Positions 1-7,217 of a stretch of 46,457 bases of DNA are shown one piece after another (position 1 is the first letter of the stretch; each line of letters starts with the position of its first letter). The notes under the pieces were generated by a model. That model searched no databases. It was not told the DNA's origin and saw only the letters and a list, made by a program, of their open reading frames with translations. The position numbers and the translations under genes were made by a program. This DNA comes from Fen-999 sp035654135 (GTDB lineage: Bacteria > Pseudomonadota > Gammaproteobacteria > Burkholderiales > Rhodocyclaceae). Location: assembly GCA_035654135.1 (NCBI GenBank), contig DASRXN010000043.1:1-46457 (forward strand), in the 5' to 3' direction.

Positions 1-270
1 CACCGGCTGCTGAATCATGCCGGGCAGCACCATCATGTTGAACGGATCGCGGATTTGTACGCCGGGGGCCAGCACCATGGGCCGCCCGTCGATGGAGCCG
101 CTGGTCGGACTGGCCACAACCAATTCGCCACGCGTCGTGCCGTCCGGGAGGATGCGCGGAATACCCACCGCCGGTACCGGCGAACCCGGCGGCGGCACGT
201 TGGAAATATCCTGAATGGCGCTACCAACGACGGAGCTGACGATGGCGGCGGTAATCGGGTCGAGTGGCAT
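1..270 (-). CDS. Hypothetical protein, N-terminal part only
   Basis: An open frame of 90 codons starts at an ATG at 268-270 and runs off the left edge of the window, so only the N-terminus is visible. It begins MPLDPITAAI and continues with a short hydrophobic stretch, then a Pro/Gly-rich segment and a region with many Val and Met residues. I do not recognise the family and see no clear signal peptide or catalytic motif. It is divergent from queC, with 44 bp between the two starts, so the two may share a promoter region. The frame is uninterrupted with codon use like the neighbours, which supports a real gene. Its full length and function cannot be judged here. Confidence 0.5.
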   Translation of the reverse strand, partial: MPLDPITAAIVSSVVGSAIQDISNVPPPGSPVPAVGIPRILPDGTTRGELVVASPTSGSIDGRPMVLAPGVQIRDPFNMMVLPGMIQQPV

Positions 271-314
271 GCGGCCATTATAGACGCGGGGGGCCGGTCT
301 GCTAACATCGACGC

Positions 315-989
315 ATGAAACCCGCTGTTATCCTGCTCTCGGGCGGCCTCGACTCCGCCACCACCCTGGCCATCGCCCGCGAACAGGGTTATTCGCCGTA
401 CTGCCTGTCGATTGACTATGGGCAACGGCACGGCGCCGAACTGGTTGCTGCCGCGCGCGTCGCTGCCGCCCTTGGCGCACGCGAGCAGCGAACCATCCAC
501 ATCGACATGAACCAGTTCGGCGGTTCGGCCCTGACCGATCCGGCCATCGCGGTGCCGACGACCGGCATCGCACCCGGCATCCCGGTCACCTACGTACCAG
601 CCCGCAACACCATCATGCTTGCCTTGGCCCTGGCCTGGGCTGAGGTGCTGGGCAGCCAGGACATCTTCGTCGGCGTCAATGCCGTCGATTACTCGGGCTA
701 TCCCGACTGCCGGCCGGAGTACATTCGTGCCTTCGAGGTGATGGCCAACCTGGCGACAAAGTCAGCCGTGGATGGACGCCGGCTGACGGTGCACGCGCCT
801 CTGATCGAACTCACAAAAACAGAGATTATCCGCCGCGGAATGAAACTGGGCGTCGATTACGGGCTCACTGTCTCCTGCTACCAGGCTGACGCCGACGGCC
901 GTGCCTGCGGGCTCTGCGACTCCTGCCGGCTGCGACGCACCGGCTTCGAAAGTGCCGGAATCGCTGACCCGACGCAATACAGAAAATAA
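315..989 (+). CDS. queC: 7-cyano-7-deazaguanine synthase QueC
   Basis: QueC makes preQ0 from 7-carboxy-7-deazaguanine, ammonia and ATP in the cytoplasm, a step in making queuosine for tRNA wobble positions. The 224-aa length is normal. The N-terminus carries the PP-loop ATP pyrophosphatase motif SGGLDS (residues 9-14). Near the C-terminus four cysteines (C188, C198, C201, C204, in an SC...CGLCDSC pattern) form the zinc site typical of QueC. The start is an ATG directly ahead of the beta-strand leading into the PP-loop. It stands alone on its strand; no queD, queE or queF is adjacent. A gluQ gene elsewhere in the window (27323-28318) acts later in queuosine metabolism. Identification is secure. 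Confidence 0.95.
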   Translation: MKPAVILLSGGLDSATTLAIAREQGYSPYCLSIDYGQRHGAELVAAARVAAALGAREQRTIHIDMNQFGGSALTDPAIAVPTTGIAPGIPVTYVPARNTIMLALALAWAEVLGSQDIFVGVNAVDYSGYPDCRPEYIRAFEVMANLATKSAVDGRRLTVHAPLIELTKTEIIRRGMKLGVDYGLTVSCYQADADGRACGLCDSCRLRRTGFESAGIADPTQYRK

Positions 990-1128
990 TAAAAAACTAA
1001 TACTTGATTGCGTTGCACCATAGACGACGGTTATTTACTAAAAAGAACGATTACCTTGCCTTGTGGGGTGGGCATCCGCGACAATCGTTCCTTCATCGTT
1101 TCTATCAAGATAAGCGGGGAGGAAAGCG

Positions 1129-2244
1129 ATGCCCGATGTCGCAATATTGGCCAAGACAGTTGTTTGGGCCGGTTTCGGTCTTGGCGTTATTTTTGGCTTC
1201 TTCGCCAACAAGACCAACTTCTGCACCATGGGCGCCATCTCGGACGTGGTGAACATGGGCGATTGGGGGCGCATGCGGGCATGGCTGCTGGCCATCGGCG
1301 TCGCCATCCTGGGCACCAACATCCTCGCCTACCACGGCGACATCAACCTGACCAAGACCATCTACACGGGGTCGAGTTTCACTTGGCTGGCCTACATCGT
1401 CGGTGGCCTCTGCTTCGGCGTCGGCATGACGCTCGCCTCAGGCTGCGGCAACAAGACCCTGGTACGTGTCGGCGGTGGCAACCTGAAGGCGGTGGTTGTC
1501 TTCATGTACATGGGCTATGCCGCCTTCGTGACACTAAAGGGCATCTTTGCCGTCATCCGTGTCAATGTCCTGCAGGCGCCGGCCGTTACCATCCAGTTGC
1601 CGACCAACCAGACCCTGCCGCATCTGCTGCAGGGCTATACGGGCATGGAACTGGCAACGCTGCAGATAGGCCTGGCAGCGGCCATTGCCTTGGCGTTGAT
1701 CGCTTTCGCTCTCTTCAACAAGGAGTTCTGGGAAAACAAGGACAACTTCCTGGCCGGTCTCGTGATTGGCGGTGTCGTCGTCGCCGGCTGGTACGTGACC
1801 GGCAAGATCGGCTGGGCCGAGAATCCCGAAACTCTCGAAGAGATGGCTTTCGGCACCAACTCGAAGCTGCTGGAATCGATGTCCTTCATCGCTCCAACGG
1901 CCTATACGCTCGAATTGTGGTCTTACTGGACGGATACAAGCACCGTCGTCACCTGGGCCATTGCGGCGGTGTTCGGTGTCGGCATCGGCTCCTTCCTCTA
2001 TGCGATGGCGACCAAGTCCTTCCGCTGGGAGCATTTCGTCTCGGCGCAGGACATGTTCCGCCACATTATCGGCGCCGTGCTGATGGGCTTCGGCGGCGTG
2101 ACCGCCATGGGCTGCACCATCGGCCAGGGCATCACGGGATTCTCGACGTTGTCGCTGGGCTCGATCCTGGCGTTCATCTCCATTGTCGTCGGCGCCACGG
2201 CAACCATGAAGTACGAGTACATGCGCATGATGCGCGAAGCCTGA
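1129..2244 (+). CDS. YeeE/YedE-family (TsuA-like) sulfur-compound permease
   Basis: This is a 371-aa polytopic inner-membrane protein of the YeeE/YedE family, whose characterised member TsuA imports thiosulfate. The three conserved cysteine motifs of the family are present: NFCTMG (C32), SGCGNK (C106) and MGCTIGQG (C329). In TsuA such cysteines line the path and interact with thiosulfate. Hydrophobic segments cover most of the length; a more polar loop lies near residues 215-260. The start is supported by a GGGGAGGA ribosome-binding site about 8 nt upstream. A hairpin with a T-run follows immediately, then a Met-rich repeat protein and a DUF302 protein on the same strand. Family assignment is firm; the substrate (thiosulfate or another sulfur species) is inferred. 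No sulfur-oxidation or cysteine-synthesis gene is adjacent. Confidence 0.88.
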   Translation: MPDVAILAKTVVWAGFGLGVIFGFFANKTNFCTMGAISDVVNMGDWGRMRAWLLAIGVAILGTNILAYHGDINLTKTIYTGSSFTWLAYIVGGLCFGVGMTLASGCGNKTLVRVGGGNLKAVVVFMYMGYAAFVTLKGIFAVIRVNVLQAPAVTIQLPTNQTLPHLLQGYTGMELATLQIGLAAAIALALIAFALFNKEFWENKDNFLAGLVIGGVVVAGWYVTGKIGWAENPETLEEMAFGTNSKLLESMSFIAPTAYTLELWSYWTDTSTVVTWAIAAVFGVGIGSFLYAMATKSFRWEHFVSAQDMFRHIIGAVLMGFGGVTAMGCTIGQGITGFSTLSLGSILAFISIVVGATATMKYEYMRMMREA

Positions 2245-2280
2245 TGATTGCCCGGCTCTGTGCCAGCGATCATTTTTTCT
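2245..2280 (+). terminator. Hairpin plus T-run after the permease gene (terminator or attenuator)
   Basis: TGATTGC (2245-2251) pairs with GCGATCA (2266-2272), with one G-T wobble, and a short inner GGC/GCC pairing is possible. Six T residues follow at 2273-2278. This is a plausible intrinsic terminator or partial attenuator between the permease gene and the Met-rich gene, whose start lies only 20 nt further on. If partial, it would let the two genes be expressed at different levels. Confidence 0.5.
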
Positions 2281-2299
2281 TAACTGGGGGGGGATACAA

Positions 2300-3556
2300 A
2301 TGAACTATCGCAAGAGCCTTATGGCCGTTCTCGTGGCGGCCGCCATGCAAGCACCGATCGCTTCATTCGCCGCCGATGCGCCGCAGATGCCGGCCATGGG
2401 CGACTGGAGCAAGGGCATGGGCGACTGGATGACCGCCATGACCAATCCACAGATGATGAATTCGATGATGGGCATGATGGATCCCAAGGTGATCATGCCT
2501 TGGATGACCGCCATGACCGATCCGAAGATGATGGCCTCGATGATGCAGATGGCCGATCCCAAGGTATGGCAACCCTGGATCACCAGCATGACCGATCCCA
2601 AGCTGATGAACAGCATGATGGCCATGGCCGACCCGAAGGTGTGGACGCCCTGGATCAAGACCATGACCGATCCGAAGTTCATGAACTCGATGATCGCCAT
2701 GGGCGACCCGAAGATGTGGACCCCCTTCATCACGGCCATGACTGATCCGAAGATGATGAACTCCATGATGTCCGTGGTCGATCCCAAGGTGTGGACGCCC
2801 TTCATCACCTCCATGACCGATCCCAAGTTCATGAACGCCATGATGGGCATGGTCGAGCCGAAGGTGTGGATGCCCTTCGTCACCGCGATGACCGATCCCA
2901 AGCTGATGAATAGCATGACGGCCATGATGGATCCCAAGGTGATCGGCCCCTGGATGACCGCCATGACCGATCCCAAGCTGATGAACAGCATGACGGCCAT
3001 GATGGATCCCAAGGTGATGACGCCCTGGATGAATGCCATGCTTGATCCGAAGATGATGGAATCCATGATGAAAATGATGGATCCCGCCATCATGAATCCC
3101 TGGATGACCGCCATGACCGATCCGAAGATGATCAACAGCATGATGGGCATGATGGATCCCAAGATGTGGACGCCCTTCATGACGACCATGACCGATCCGA
3201 AGCTGATGAACAGCATGATGCAGATGGCCTCGCCCGAAATGATGAACCAGTGGGTCGGCATGATGACCAATCCGCAGATGATGGACGCCATGATGAAGAT
3301 GATGAACCCAGCCCTCATGGTGCAGATGATGAATGCCATGTCCGTCGCCATGACCGCCATGCCGAAGTTGGCCGGCGACATGGGCAAGTCGATGGGCGGC
3401 GCTGCCGGCACCACGGCCAAGGCTGGTGCCAAGGCTGCCAAGTCCGGCGCCAAGGCCAGTGGCGACATGGCCAAGGCTGGTGGTGGCATGGTCAAGGCAG
3501 GTGCCAAAGCAGGAGCCGATGCGGCCACGGCCGGCGCCGAAGCCGTCAAGAAGTAA
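2300..3556 (+). CDS. Exported methionine-rich 25-residue-repeat protein
   Basis: I do not recognise a named family. The 418-aa product begins with a Sec-type signal peptide (residues 1 to about 25, ending ASFA before ADAPQ), so it should be exported. Residues 44-343 are twelve tandem 25-residue units with no insertions or deletions. The consensus is close to MTAMTDPKxMNSMMxM followed by xDPKVWTPW; each unit has two DPK-like turns 12-13 residues apart and ends in Trp or Phe, apart from the last unit. By hand count about 98 of 418 residues are Met (near 23 percent), and there is no Cys or His. The C-terminal 60 residues are rich in Ala, Gly and Lys. A GGGGGGGG ribosome-binding tract precedes the ATG. 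Possible roles are an oxidant sink (compare the Met-rich MrpX of Azospira), soft-metal or sulfur-species binding, or a structural coat. None is shown by sequence. Confidence 0.85.
   Translation: MNYRKSLMAVLVAAAMQAPIASFAADAPQMPAMGDWSKGMGDWMTAMTNPQMMNSMMGMMDPKVIMPWMTAMTDPKMMASMMQMADPKVWQPWITSMTDPKLMNSMMAMADPKVWTPWIKTMTDPKFMNSMIAMGDPKMWTPFITAMTDPKMMNSMMSVVDPKVWTPFITSMTDPKFMNAMMGMVEPKVWMPFVTAMTDPKLMNSMTAMMDPKVIGPWMTAMTDPKLMNSMTAMMDPKVMTPWMNAMLDPKMMESMMKMMDPAIMNPWMTAMTDPKMINSMMGMMDPKMWTPFMTTMTDPKLMNSMMQMASPEMMNQWVGMMTNPQMMDAMMKMMNPALMVQMMNAMSVAMTAMPKLAGDMGKSMGGAAGTTAKAGAKAAKSGAKASGDMAKAGGGMVKAGAKAGADAATAGAEAVKK
2429..3328 (+). repeat. Twelve in-frame 75-bp tandem repeats encoding 25-aa Met-rich units
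   Basis: The repeats lie wholly inside the coding region and each is exactly 75 bp. Nucleotide identity between units is high in ATGACCGATCCCAAG-like cores but drifts elsewhere, mostly at third positions and hydrophobic codons. The array is therefore under protein-level selection rather than freshly duplicated. Units 7 and 8 are the most alike. The last unit is the most diverged (TNPQ and MNPA in place of TDPK and MDPK). Confidence 0.9.
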
Positions 3557-3581
3557 GAAGCGAGCATAACTCGCATCTCGG

Positions 3582-3611
3582 GCGCGGGAAGGGTACATGC
3601 CCTTCCTGTGC
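3582..3611 (+). other. 12-bp-stem mRNA hairpin between the Met-rich and DUF302 genes
   Basis: Bases 3582-3593 pair with 3600-3611 (12 bp including two G-T wobbles) around the 6-nt loop TACATG. No T-run follows, so it is not a standard terminator. It may protect the 3' end of the Met-rich message or reduce read-through into the DUF302 gene, whose ATG is 29 nt downstream. Confidence 0.5.
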
Positions 3612-3640
3612 GCCCCGCGTATTTCTGGAGGGTAGTTCCC

Positions 3641-4354
3641 ATGCTGCGGAACATCGCAAAGATAATCCCTGCACTATTGCTCGCCGCCAGTCTTTCGGCC
3701 CATGGAGAAGACGGTGGCGTCAGGAGTGACAAGAAGCCGAGCCAGCTTCCTTCGCAAGATCTGAGGCAAGCGACGCCAATGCCGTTCAACATCCAACTGC
3801 CGCCGACTCGGCCGGCGGAAGAGCACATTCCGAATACCGTCACCCCGTCGATCAGCGCGGAAGCACGGGCGAACTTCGTCTCGTCGATGATGGCCGTCAA
3901 TCCGTTCTCGCTGCGGGACATGATCGCGATGATGGCGGTGAAGTATCCGGCCAAGGCCGGACTGTCCTTCGATGATGTCGTCGAGGCGATGAAGACCAAG
4001 GCCAACGAAATCAATTTCAAGTTTGTCGGTCACAATCCGCTTTGGAAGGACATCATCGCCATCAGCGGCAAGAAGGACACCCCGCGCGTCGAGTTCTTCA
4101 CCTTTTGTGACGCCATGGTGGCCAGGGAAATCCTCGATCTCAGTCTGGAGTTCGCGGTCTTCCTGCCTTGCCGCGTCGCGGTTCTCGAAGATGCCAACAA
4201 GCAGATCTGGGTGATGACCCTCGACTGGGACGTACGGTGGCTGGACTCAAGCAAGAACCCGAACCAGATGTCCGCCTCCCTGCGGGAAAAATCCATTGCC
4301 GTCCGCGACGCCATCGACAAGATCATGAGAGCGGGAGCCGCCGGGGAATTCTGA
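3641..4354 (+). CDS. Exported DUF302-domain protein
   Basis: The 237-aa product has an N-terminal signal peptide (MLRNIAKIIPALLLAASLSA, cut before HGED), a Pro-rich linker to about residue 70, and a DUF302 domain in the C-terminal half. Typical DUF302 features are FDDVVEAMK near the domain start, the VEFFTFCDA segment, and FLPCRVAVLED followed by a strand with WVMTLDWD. DUF302 has no settled biochemical role. Two cysteines (in FTFCDA and LPCRV) remain after export and could be redox active or metal binding. The start at 3641 is chosen because GGAGGG lies about 8 nt upstream and a signal peptide follows at once; a GTG at 3608 would fall inside the preceding hairpin. It follows the Met-rich gene by 84 bp and precedes a tRNA promoter. 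Confidence 0.82.
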   Translation: MLRNIAKIIPALLLAASLSAHGEDGGVRSDKKPSQLPSQDLRQATPMPFNIQLPPTRPAEEHIPNTVTPSISAEARANFVSSMMAVNPFSLRDMIAMMAVKYPAKAGLSFDDVVEAMKTKANEINFKFVGHNPLWKDIIAISGKKDTPRVEFFTFCDAMVAREILDLSLEFAVFLPCRVAVLEDANKQIWVMTLDWDVRWLDSSKNPNQMSASLREKSIAVRDAIDKIMRAGAAGEF

Positions 4355-4365
4355 CAGCATCCGGT

Positions 4366-4395
4366 TTGACAGCTTTTCCACCCCTCGCCTATAAT
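4366..4395 (+). promoter_or_regulatory. Consensus sigma-70 promoter for the tRNA-Lys pair
   Basis: A perfect -35 TTGACA (4366-4371) and a perfect -10 TATAAT (4390-4395) are separated by 18 bp. The -10 is followed by a GC-rich discriminator (CCGCGGC), the usual arrangement of stable-RNA promoters under stringent control. The first tRNA begins 22 nt beyond the -10. Confidence 0.88.
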
Positions 4396-4416
4396 CCGCG
4401 GCTTCCCGCGAGGGAG

Positions 4417-4492
4417 GGGTGGTTAGCTCAGTTGGTAGAGCAGCTGGCTTTTAACCAGTTGGTCACAGGTTCAAATCCTGTACCACCCACCA
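4417..4492 (+). tRNA. tRNA-Lys (anticodon TTT)
   Basis: A 76-nt cloverleaf with encoded CCA. The acceptor stem is GGGTGGT with ACCACCC; the D arm has AGCTCAGTTGGTAGAGC; the anticodon stem CTGG/CCAG encloses loop CTTTTAA giving anticodon TTT; the T arm has GGTTCAAATCC. It is transcribed together with the second Lys tRNA 19 nt downstream. Confidence 0.96.
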
Positions 4493-4511
4493 ACTGGTTT
4501 TGTTTTATCGG

Positions 4512-4587
4512 GGGTCGTTAGCTCAGTTGGTAGAGCAGCGGACTCTTAATCCGTAGGTCGAGTGTTCGAGCCACTCACGACCCACCA
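4512..4587 (+). tRNA. tRNA-Lys (anticodon CTT)
   Basis: A 76-nt cloverleaf with encoded CCA. The acceptor stem is GGGTCGT with ACGACCC; the anticodon stem CGGA/TCCG encloses CTCTTAA giving anticodon CTT; the T arm carries GTTCGAGCC. Together with the preceding gene it covers both lysine codons. Confidence 0.96.
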
Positions 4588-4595
4588 CCCGATTC

Positions 4596-4627
4596 AAGGG
4601 CTTAGCGATGCTAGGCCCTTTTCTTTT
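4596..4627 (+). terminator. Intrinsic terminator of the tRNA-Lys operon
   Basis: AAGGGCTTAGC (4596-4606) pairs with GCTAGGCCCTT (4610-4620), 11 bp with one wobble and a 3-nt loop, followed by TTCTTTT. It ends the tRNA unit and lies just beyond the 3' end of the oppositely oriented OB-fold gene. Confidence 0.85.
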
Positions 4628-4654
4628 GCTGGTGCGGGACGTTGAACCGATTGA

Positions 4655-5356
4655 TCACGGCTGCAGCGTTGCTTCCTCGATGAGCACCTTGTAGGCGTAA
4701 CCGGAACCGAAGTCCTTATCGGTCCGGACGACGCCCTTCACCGTCACGACATCTCCGACTTTCGCCTGGCTCGTGGTTGTAACGAGGACGTCGTTGGTAT
4801 TGTCCGTGGCAGAACCCGAGCCATCGCGCAGGTGGACCCAGTTCTTGCCCATGATTTCCGGGTTGAACTTCACGACCTTGCCGCGAACCAGCACGGGCTT
4901 GTCCTTCAGTTCGGCACCTTTCGTGACGACCTCCGCGACTGTTCGCGCGTTCGCGCCGCCGGCCTTGGCAACATGGACATCGCCGATGTCCGCTGTCTTG
5001 ACGGCGCCCGAATGAGCCATGCTCATGCTGGCGCCCGGCGCGTTGCCTCCGGCACCTGCCAAGTTACCGAAAAGAATTGTCTGGAAAGTCTTCTTCAGTG
5101 ACTTGCTCTCGAAGTTGTTCATGACCATCACGTTTTCAACCGTGACCTGGGCACCCTTTTTGATCGGCGCCTTGCCGACTGCCGCCCAAGTCTCGCCATC
5201 CTTGGTCTTGAGCCGGAGATAGGTATAGCCCTCGACGTCCTTGACCTCGAGAACTTCGCCCTTGACGGCGGTTATTGGTGCGGAAGGAACGGAGCCTTCG
5301 CCTGCCCAAATGAATGGAGCAACAATCATCATGCAGATCGCCAGCAGGACTTTCAT
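4655..5356 (-). CDS. Exported OB-fold (NrfJ-like) protein
   Basis: The 233-aa product starts MKVLLAICMMIVAPFIWAG, a clear signal peptide. Two modules follow. The first (about residues 27-85) contains GEVLEVKDVEGYTYLRLKT and a segment with NFESKSLKKTF, a pattern I associate with NrfJ-like proteins of multihaem cytochrome loci. The second (about 135-230) looks like an OB fold: VLVRGKVVKFN, WVHLRDGSG, then VGDVVTVKGVV and a final strand. A loop rich in Gly, Ala, Ser and Met joins them. It is probably periplasmic. An upstream start at 5392 is possible but would put a charged tail before the signal peptide. No cytochrome genes adjoin it; the exact role is unknown. Confidence 0.7.
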   Translation of the reverse strand: MKVLLAICMMIVAPFIWAGEGSVPSAPITAVKGEVLEVKDVEGYTYLRLKTKDGETWAAVGKAPIKKGAQVTVENVMVMNNFESKSLKKTFQTILFGNLAGAGGNAPGASMSMAHSGAVKTADIGDVHVAKAGGANARTVAEVVTKGAELKDKPVLVRGKVVKFNPEIMGKNWVHLRDGSGSATDNTNDVLVTTTSQAKVGDVVTVKGVVRTDKDFGSGYAYKVLIEEATLQP

Positions 5357-5490
5357 GGTCTGGATACTCTTTCGAGACAAAACGTGGAGCATAACAGCGC
5401 CGCTGTTGTTCGTCTGCTACCGATGAATGGTCTATGATGACAACGCTGAACAAGAATTTCAGCGCAACTTACATTGCATCGGAGGGGACC

Positions 5491-5718
5491 ATGGCAAAGA
5501 AGGCCAAGAACGAAAGTGCCGTCTACAAGATCGTCGAGATTGTCGGCACCAGCCCAACTTCCTGGGAGGATGCCGCACGTACGGCGGTCGAATCCGCGGC
5601 CAAGACGCTGCGCGATTTGCGTGTCGCCGAAATCACCAAACTGGACATGAAACTGGATGACGGCAAGGTGGTCGCGTATCGCGCGCGTGTCTCCGTATCA
5701 TTCAAGTACGAAGGCTGA
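5491..5718 (+). CDS. Dodecin, flavin-binding storage protein
   Basis: Dodecins are small proteins that form dodecamers binding and buffering flavins such as FMN and riboflavin in the cytoplasm. This 75-aa product matches in length and pattern: VYKIVEIVGTSPTSWEDAA near the start with the conserved Trp, then an amphipathic helix, and strands KLDMKLDDGKVVAYRARVSVSFKYEG. The ATG at 5491 has a strong GGAGGGG site just upstream; a longer reading from 5434 has no such support. It is a single-gene unit ending in a UUCG-loop terminator. Confidence 0.9.
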   Translation: MAKKAKNESAVYKIVEIVGTSPTSWEDAARTAVESAAKTLRDLRVAEITKLDMKLDDGKVVAYRARVSVSFKYEG

Positions 5719-5748
5719 AAAAGCATTCGCCTGATTTGCGAGTTGGCG

Positions 5749-5773
5749 GCGGGGACTTCGGTCCCTGCTTTTT
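5749..5773 (+). terminator. Intrinsic terminator of the dodecin gene
   Basis: GCGGGGAC (5749-5756) and GTCCCTGC (5761-5768) pair, with one wobble, around a TTCG tetraloop, followed by TTTTT. The T-run overlaps the stop codon of the convergent zapD gene. Confidence 0.8.
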
Positions 5774-6527
5774 AGAGATTGCAGAAGGTCAACTCGAAGG
5801 AAATGTCGGCATCGGACGGCTTGGGGCGCAGATCGGTATCCGGCATTGTGAAGCGGATATTGAGCGCGTATTTGTTGGCACTGATCTCGGGAATAACGGC
5901 ATCGTCGCGTTTCATGCGCAAACGTACCAGTTGGGCGGTACGGCCCGCCAGCATCAACTGGTAGCTGCCCTTCGGCGCCATTTGAGGCTCCGGACGACCG
6001 GAAGCGCGCAACAGGCGCAACACGATGGCGATACCCTGCCTGATCGGCAGCATCGGCGCCAGCCAGCCCTGAAGATCACGCTGGCGGAACGCGGTGTCGC
6101 GGTTCAGCCAGAAATGGTAGCCCGGCAGGTCGAACTCGCAAACGCCACCAGGAATCGCCGCACGGTTCCTGATGCTCATGAGCCATTCGTTCTCACGCAG
6201 GTACTGGCCGATCTTGCCCTGCATAGCCAGCAGCGCGGCCGAGGCCTGCTCGATTTCGTAAAGGGCGCCGGAAAGGGCCTTTTCGGAAATCTCCGGGTTG
6301 TTGCGGAAGGAGAGGAGTATCTGGCGCTGGCGCTCGAGTTCCTGCACCAGATCGAACTTCAGGTCGGCACGGCCGGCGACTTCAAGAATTTCGAACAGCG
6401 TCACCAATGCCACGTGGTGCTCGGGGGCACCTTCCGCGGCGGCGAAATAAGTCACTTTGTCGAAAACGTCCTCGAGGCGCAGCAGGGTGCGAATGCGCTC
6501 GCTCAGAGGATATTCGTAAGTGATCAC
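5772..6527 (-). CDS. zapD: Cell division protein ZapD
   Basis: ZapD binds the C-terminus of FtsZ and bundles filaments at the division ring. The 251-aa product has the conserved family opening ITYEYPLSERIRTLLRLED and later the HVALVTLFEILEVAGRADLK segment, with a long helical N-terminal half and a beta-rich C-terminal half. I choose a GTG start at 6525-6527 because family members begin right before ITYEYPL; an in-frame TTG at 6573-6575 would add 16 residues and almost abut coaE. It lies 51 bp after coaE on the same strand, the usual arrangement, and converges with dodecin. Confidence 0.9.
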   Translation of the reverse strand: MITYEYPLSERIRTLLRLEDVFDKVTYFAAAEGAPEHHVALVTLFEILEVAGRADLKFDLVQELERQRQILLSFRNNPEISEKALSGALYEIEQASAALLAMQGKIGQYLRENEWLMSIRNRAAIPGGVCEFDLPGYHFWLNRDTAFRQRDLQGWLAPMLPIRQGIAIVLRLLRASGRPEPQMAPKGSYQLMLAGRTAQLVRLRMKRDDAVIPEISANKYALNIRFTMPDTDLRPKPSDADISFELTFCNL

Positions 6528-6578
6528 GGGCAGTCCGATAGCAAATTCGAGCAATTCTGACCGAATTGGCAGCAAATC

Positions 6579-7217
6579 TCAACCTGTGGTCAATATTCCC
6601 CCGCCCTGCTCTGCCAGAATCAGATACAAGCGATGGAGCCTTTCCACCTGCGGCAACAGGGCGTCCGGAGCGCCGCTGTTGTCGATGACGTCATCGGCCA
6701 CCGCCAGGCGATCATGACGGCTGGCCTGCGCCGCCATGATCCGCTCGATGTCCTTCCGCGACAGGCCGCTTCTCGCCGCAACGCGGGCGATGCGTACTTC
6801 GTCGTCGCAGTCGACCACGGCAACCCGGTTAACCCGCTGCCGATATTCGCCGGATTCCAGCAATAGGGGCACGACGAGCACAACATAGGGCGCGCCGGCG
6901 GCCAGCGCCTGGCGACATTGGAGATCGCTCGCTGCGCGAATCATGGGATGGAGGATAGCCTCCAGCCGCTTGCGGGCGCCGTCGTCGGAGAACACCAGGG
7001 TCCGCATGGCCGCACGGTCGAGGCGCCCATCCGCGGCAATCACCCCGGCACCGAAGGCAGCCTTCAAAGCCGACATGGCTGCGCCTGCCGGACCGGTCAG
7101 CTCGTGGGCGATGGCGTCGGTATCCACCACCGTCGCGCCAAGCGCCGCAAAACACTTGGCGGCGGCACTCTTGCCGCTGCCGATGCCGCCGGTCAGGCCA
7201 ACGATCAGGCCTGTCAT
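6579..7217 (-). CDS. coaE: Dephospho-CoA kinase CoaE
   Basis: CoaE phosphorylates the ribose 3'-OH of dephospho-CoA, the last step of CoA synthesis. The 212-aa protein has a P-loop GLTGGIGSGKS at residues 7-17, VVDTDAIAHEL just after (the DxD-type substrate site), and the lid segment around RIARVAARSGLSRKDIERIMAAQ. The ATG at 7217 overlaps the stop of the upstream SPOR gene as ATGA and has AAGGA in front, which settles the start over a TTG 12 nt earlier. It is followed by zapD. Confidence 0.94.
   Translation of the reverse strand: MTGLIVGLTGGIGSGKSAAAKCFAALGATVVDTDAIAHELTGPAGAAMSALKAAFGAGVIAADGRLDRAAMRTLVFSDDGARKRLEAILHPMIRAASDLQCRQALAAGAPYVVLVVPLLLESGEYRQRVNRVAVVDCDDEVRIARVAARSGLSRKDIERIMAAQASRHDRLAVADDVIDNSGAPDALLPQVERLHRLYLILAEQGGGILTTG

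Noticed and set aside
1008..2303. A 431-codon plus-strand frame overlapping the permease gene
   Set aside because: Its translation is Arg/His-rich and lacks any motif; the permease frame shows three family cysteine motifs and a ribosome-binding site.
2429..3328. Regular 75-bp periodicity that might suggest a CRISPR or minisatellite array
   Set aside because: Units are contiguous without spacers, in frame, and diverged mainly at tolerated codon positions; this is a protein repeat.
2305..4020. Long open frames on the minus strand (and an alternative frame) across the Met-rich gene
   Set aside because: They mirror the 75-bp repeats, have skewed composition, lack ribosome-binding sites and span the gap between two good plus-strand genes.
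4417..4587. tRNA genes as a possible integration site
   Set aside because: No duplicated tRNA 3' end, integrase or foreign-looking DNA is next to them.
5393..5407. AACAGCG-C-CGCTGTT inverted repeat between the OB-fold and dodecin genes
   Set aside because: Arms of only 7 bp with a 1-nt centre, no clear promoter around it; could be an operator but nothing else supports it.
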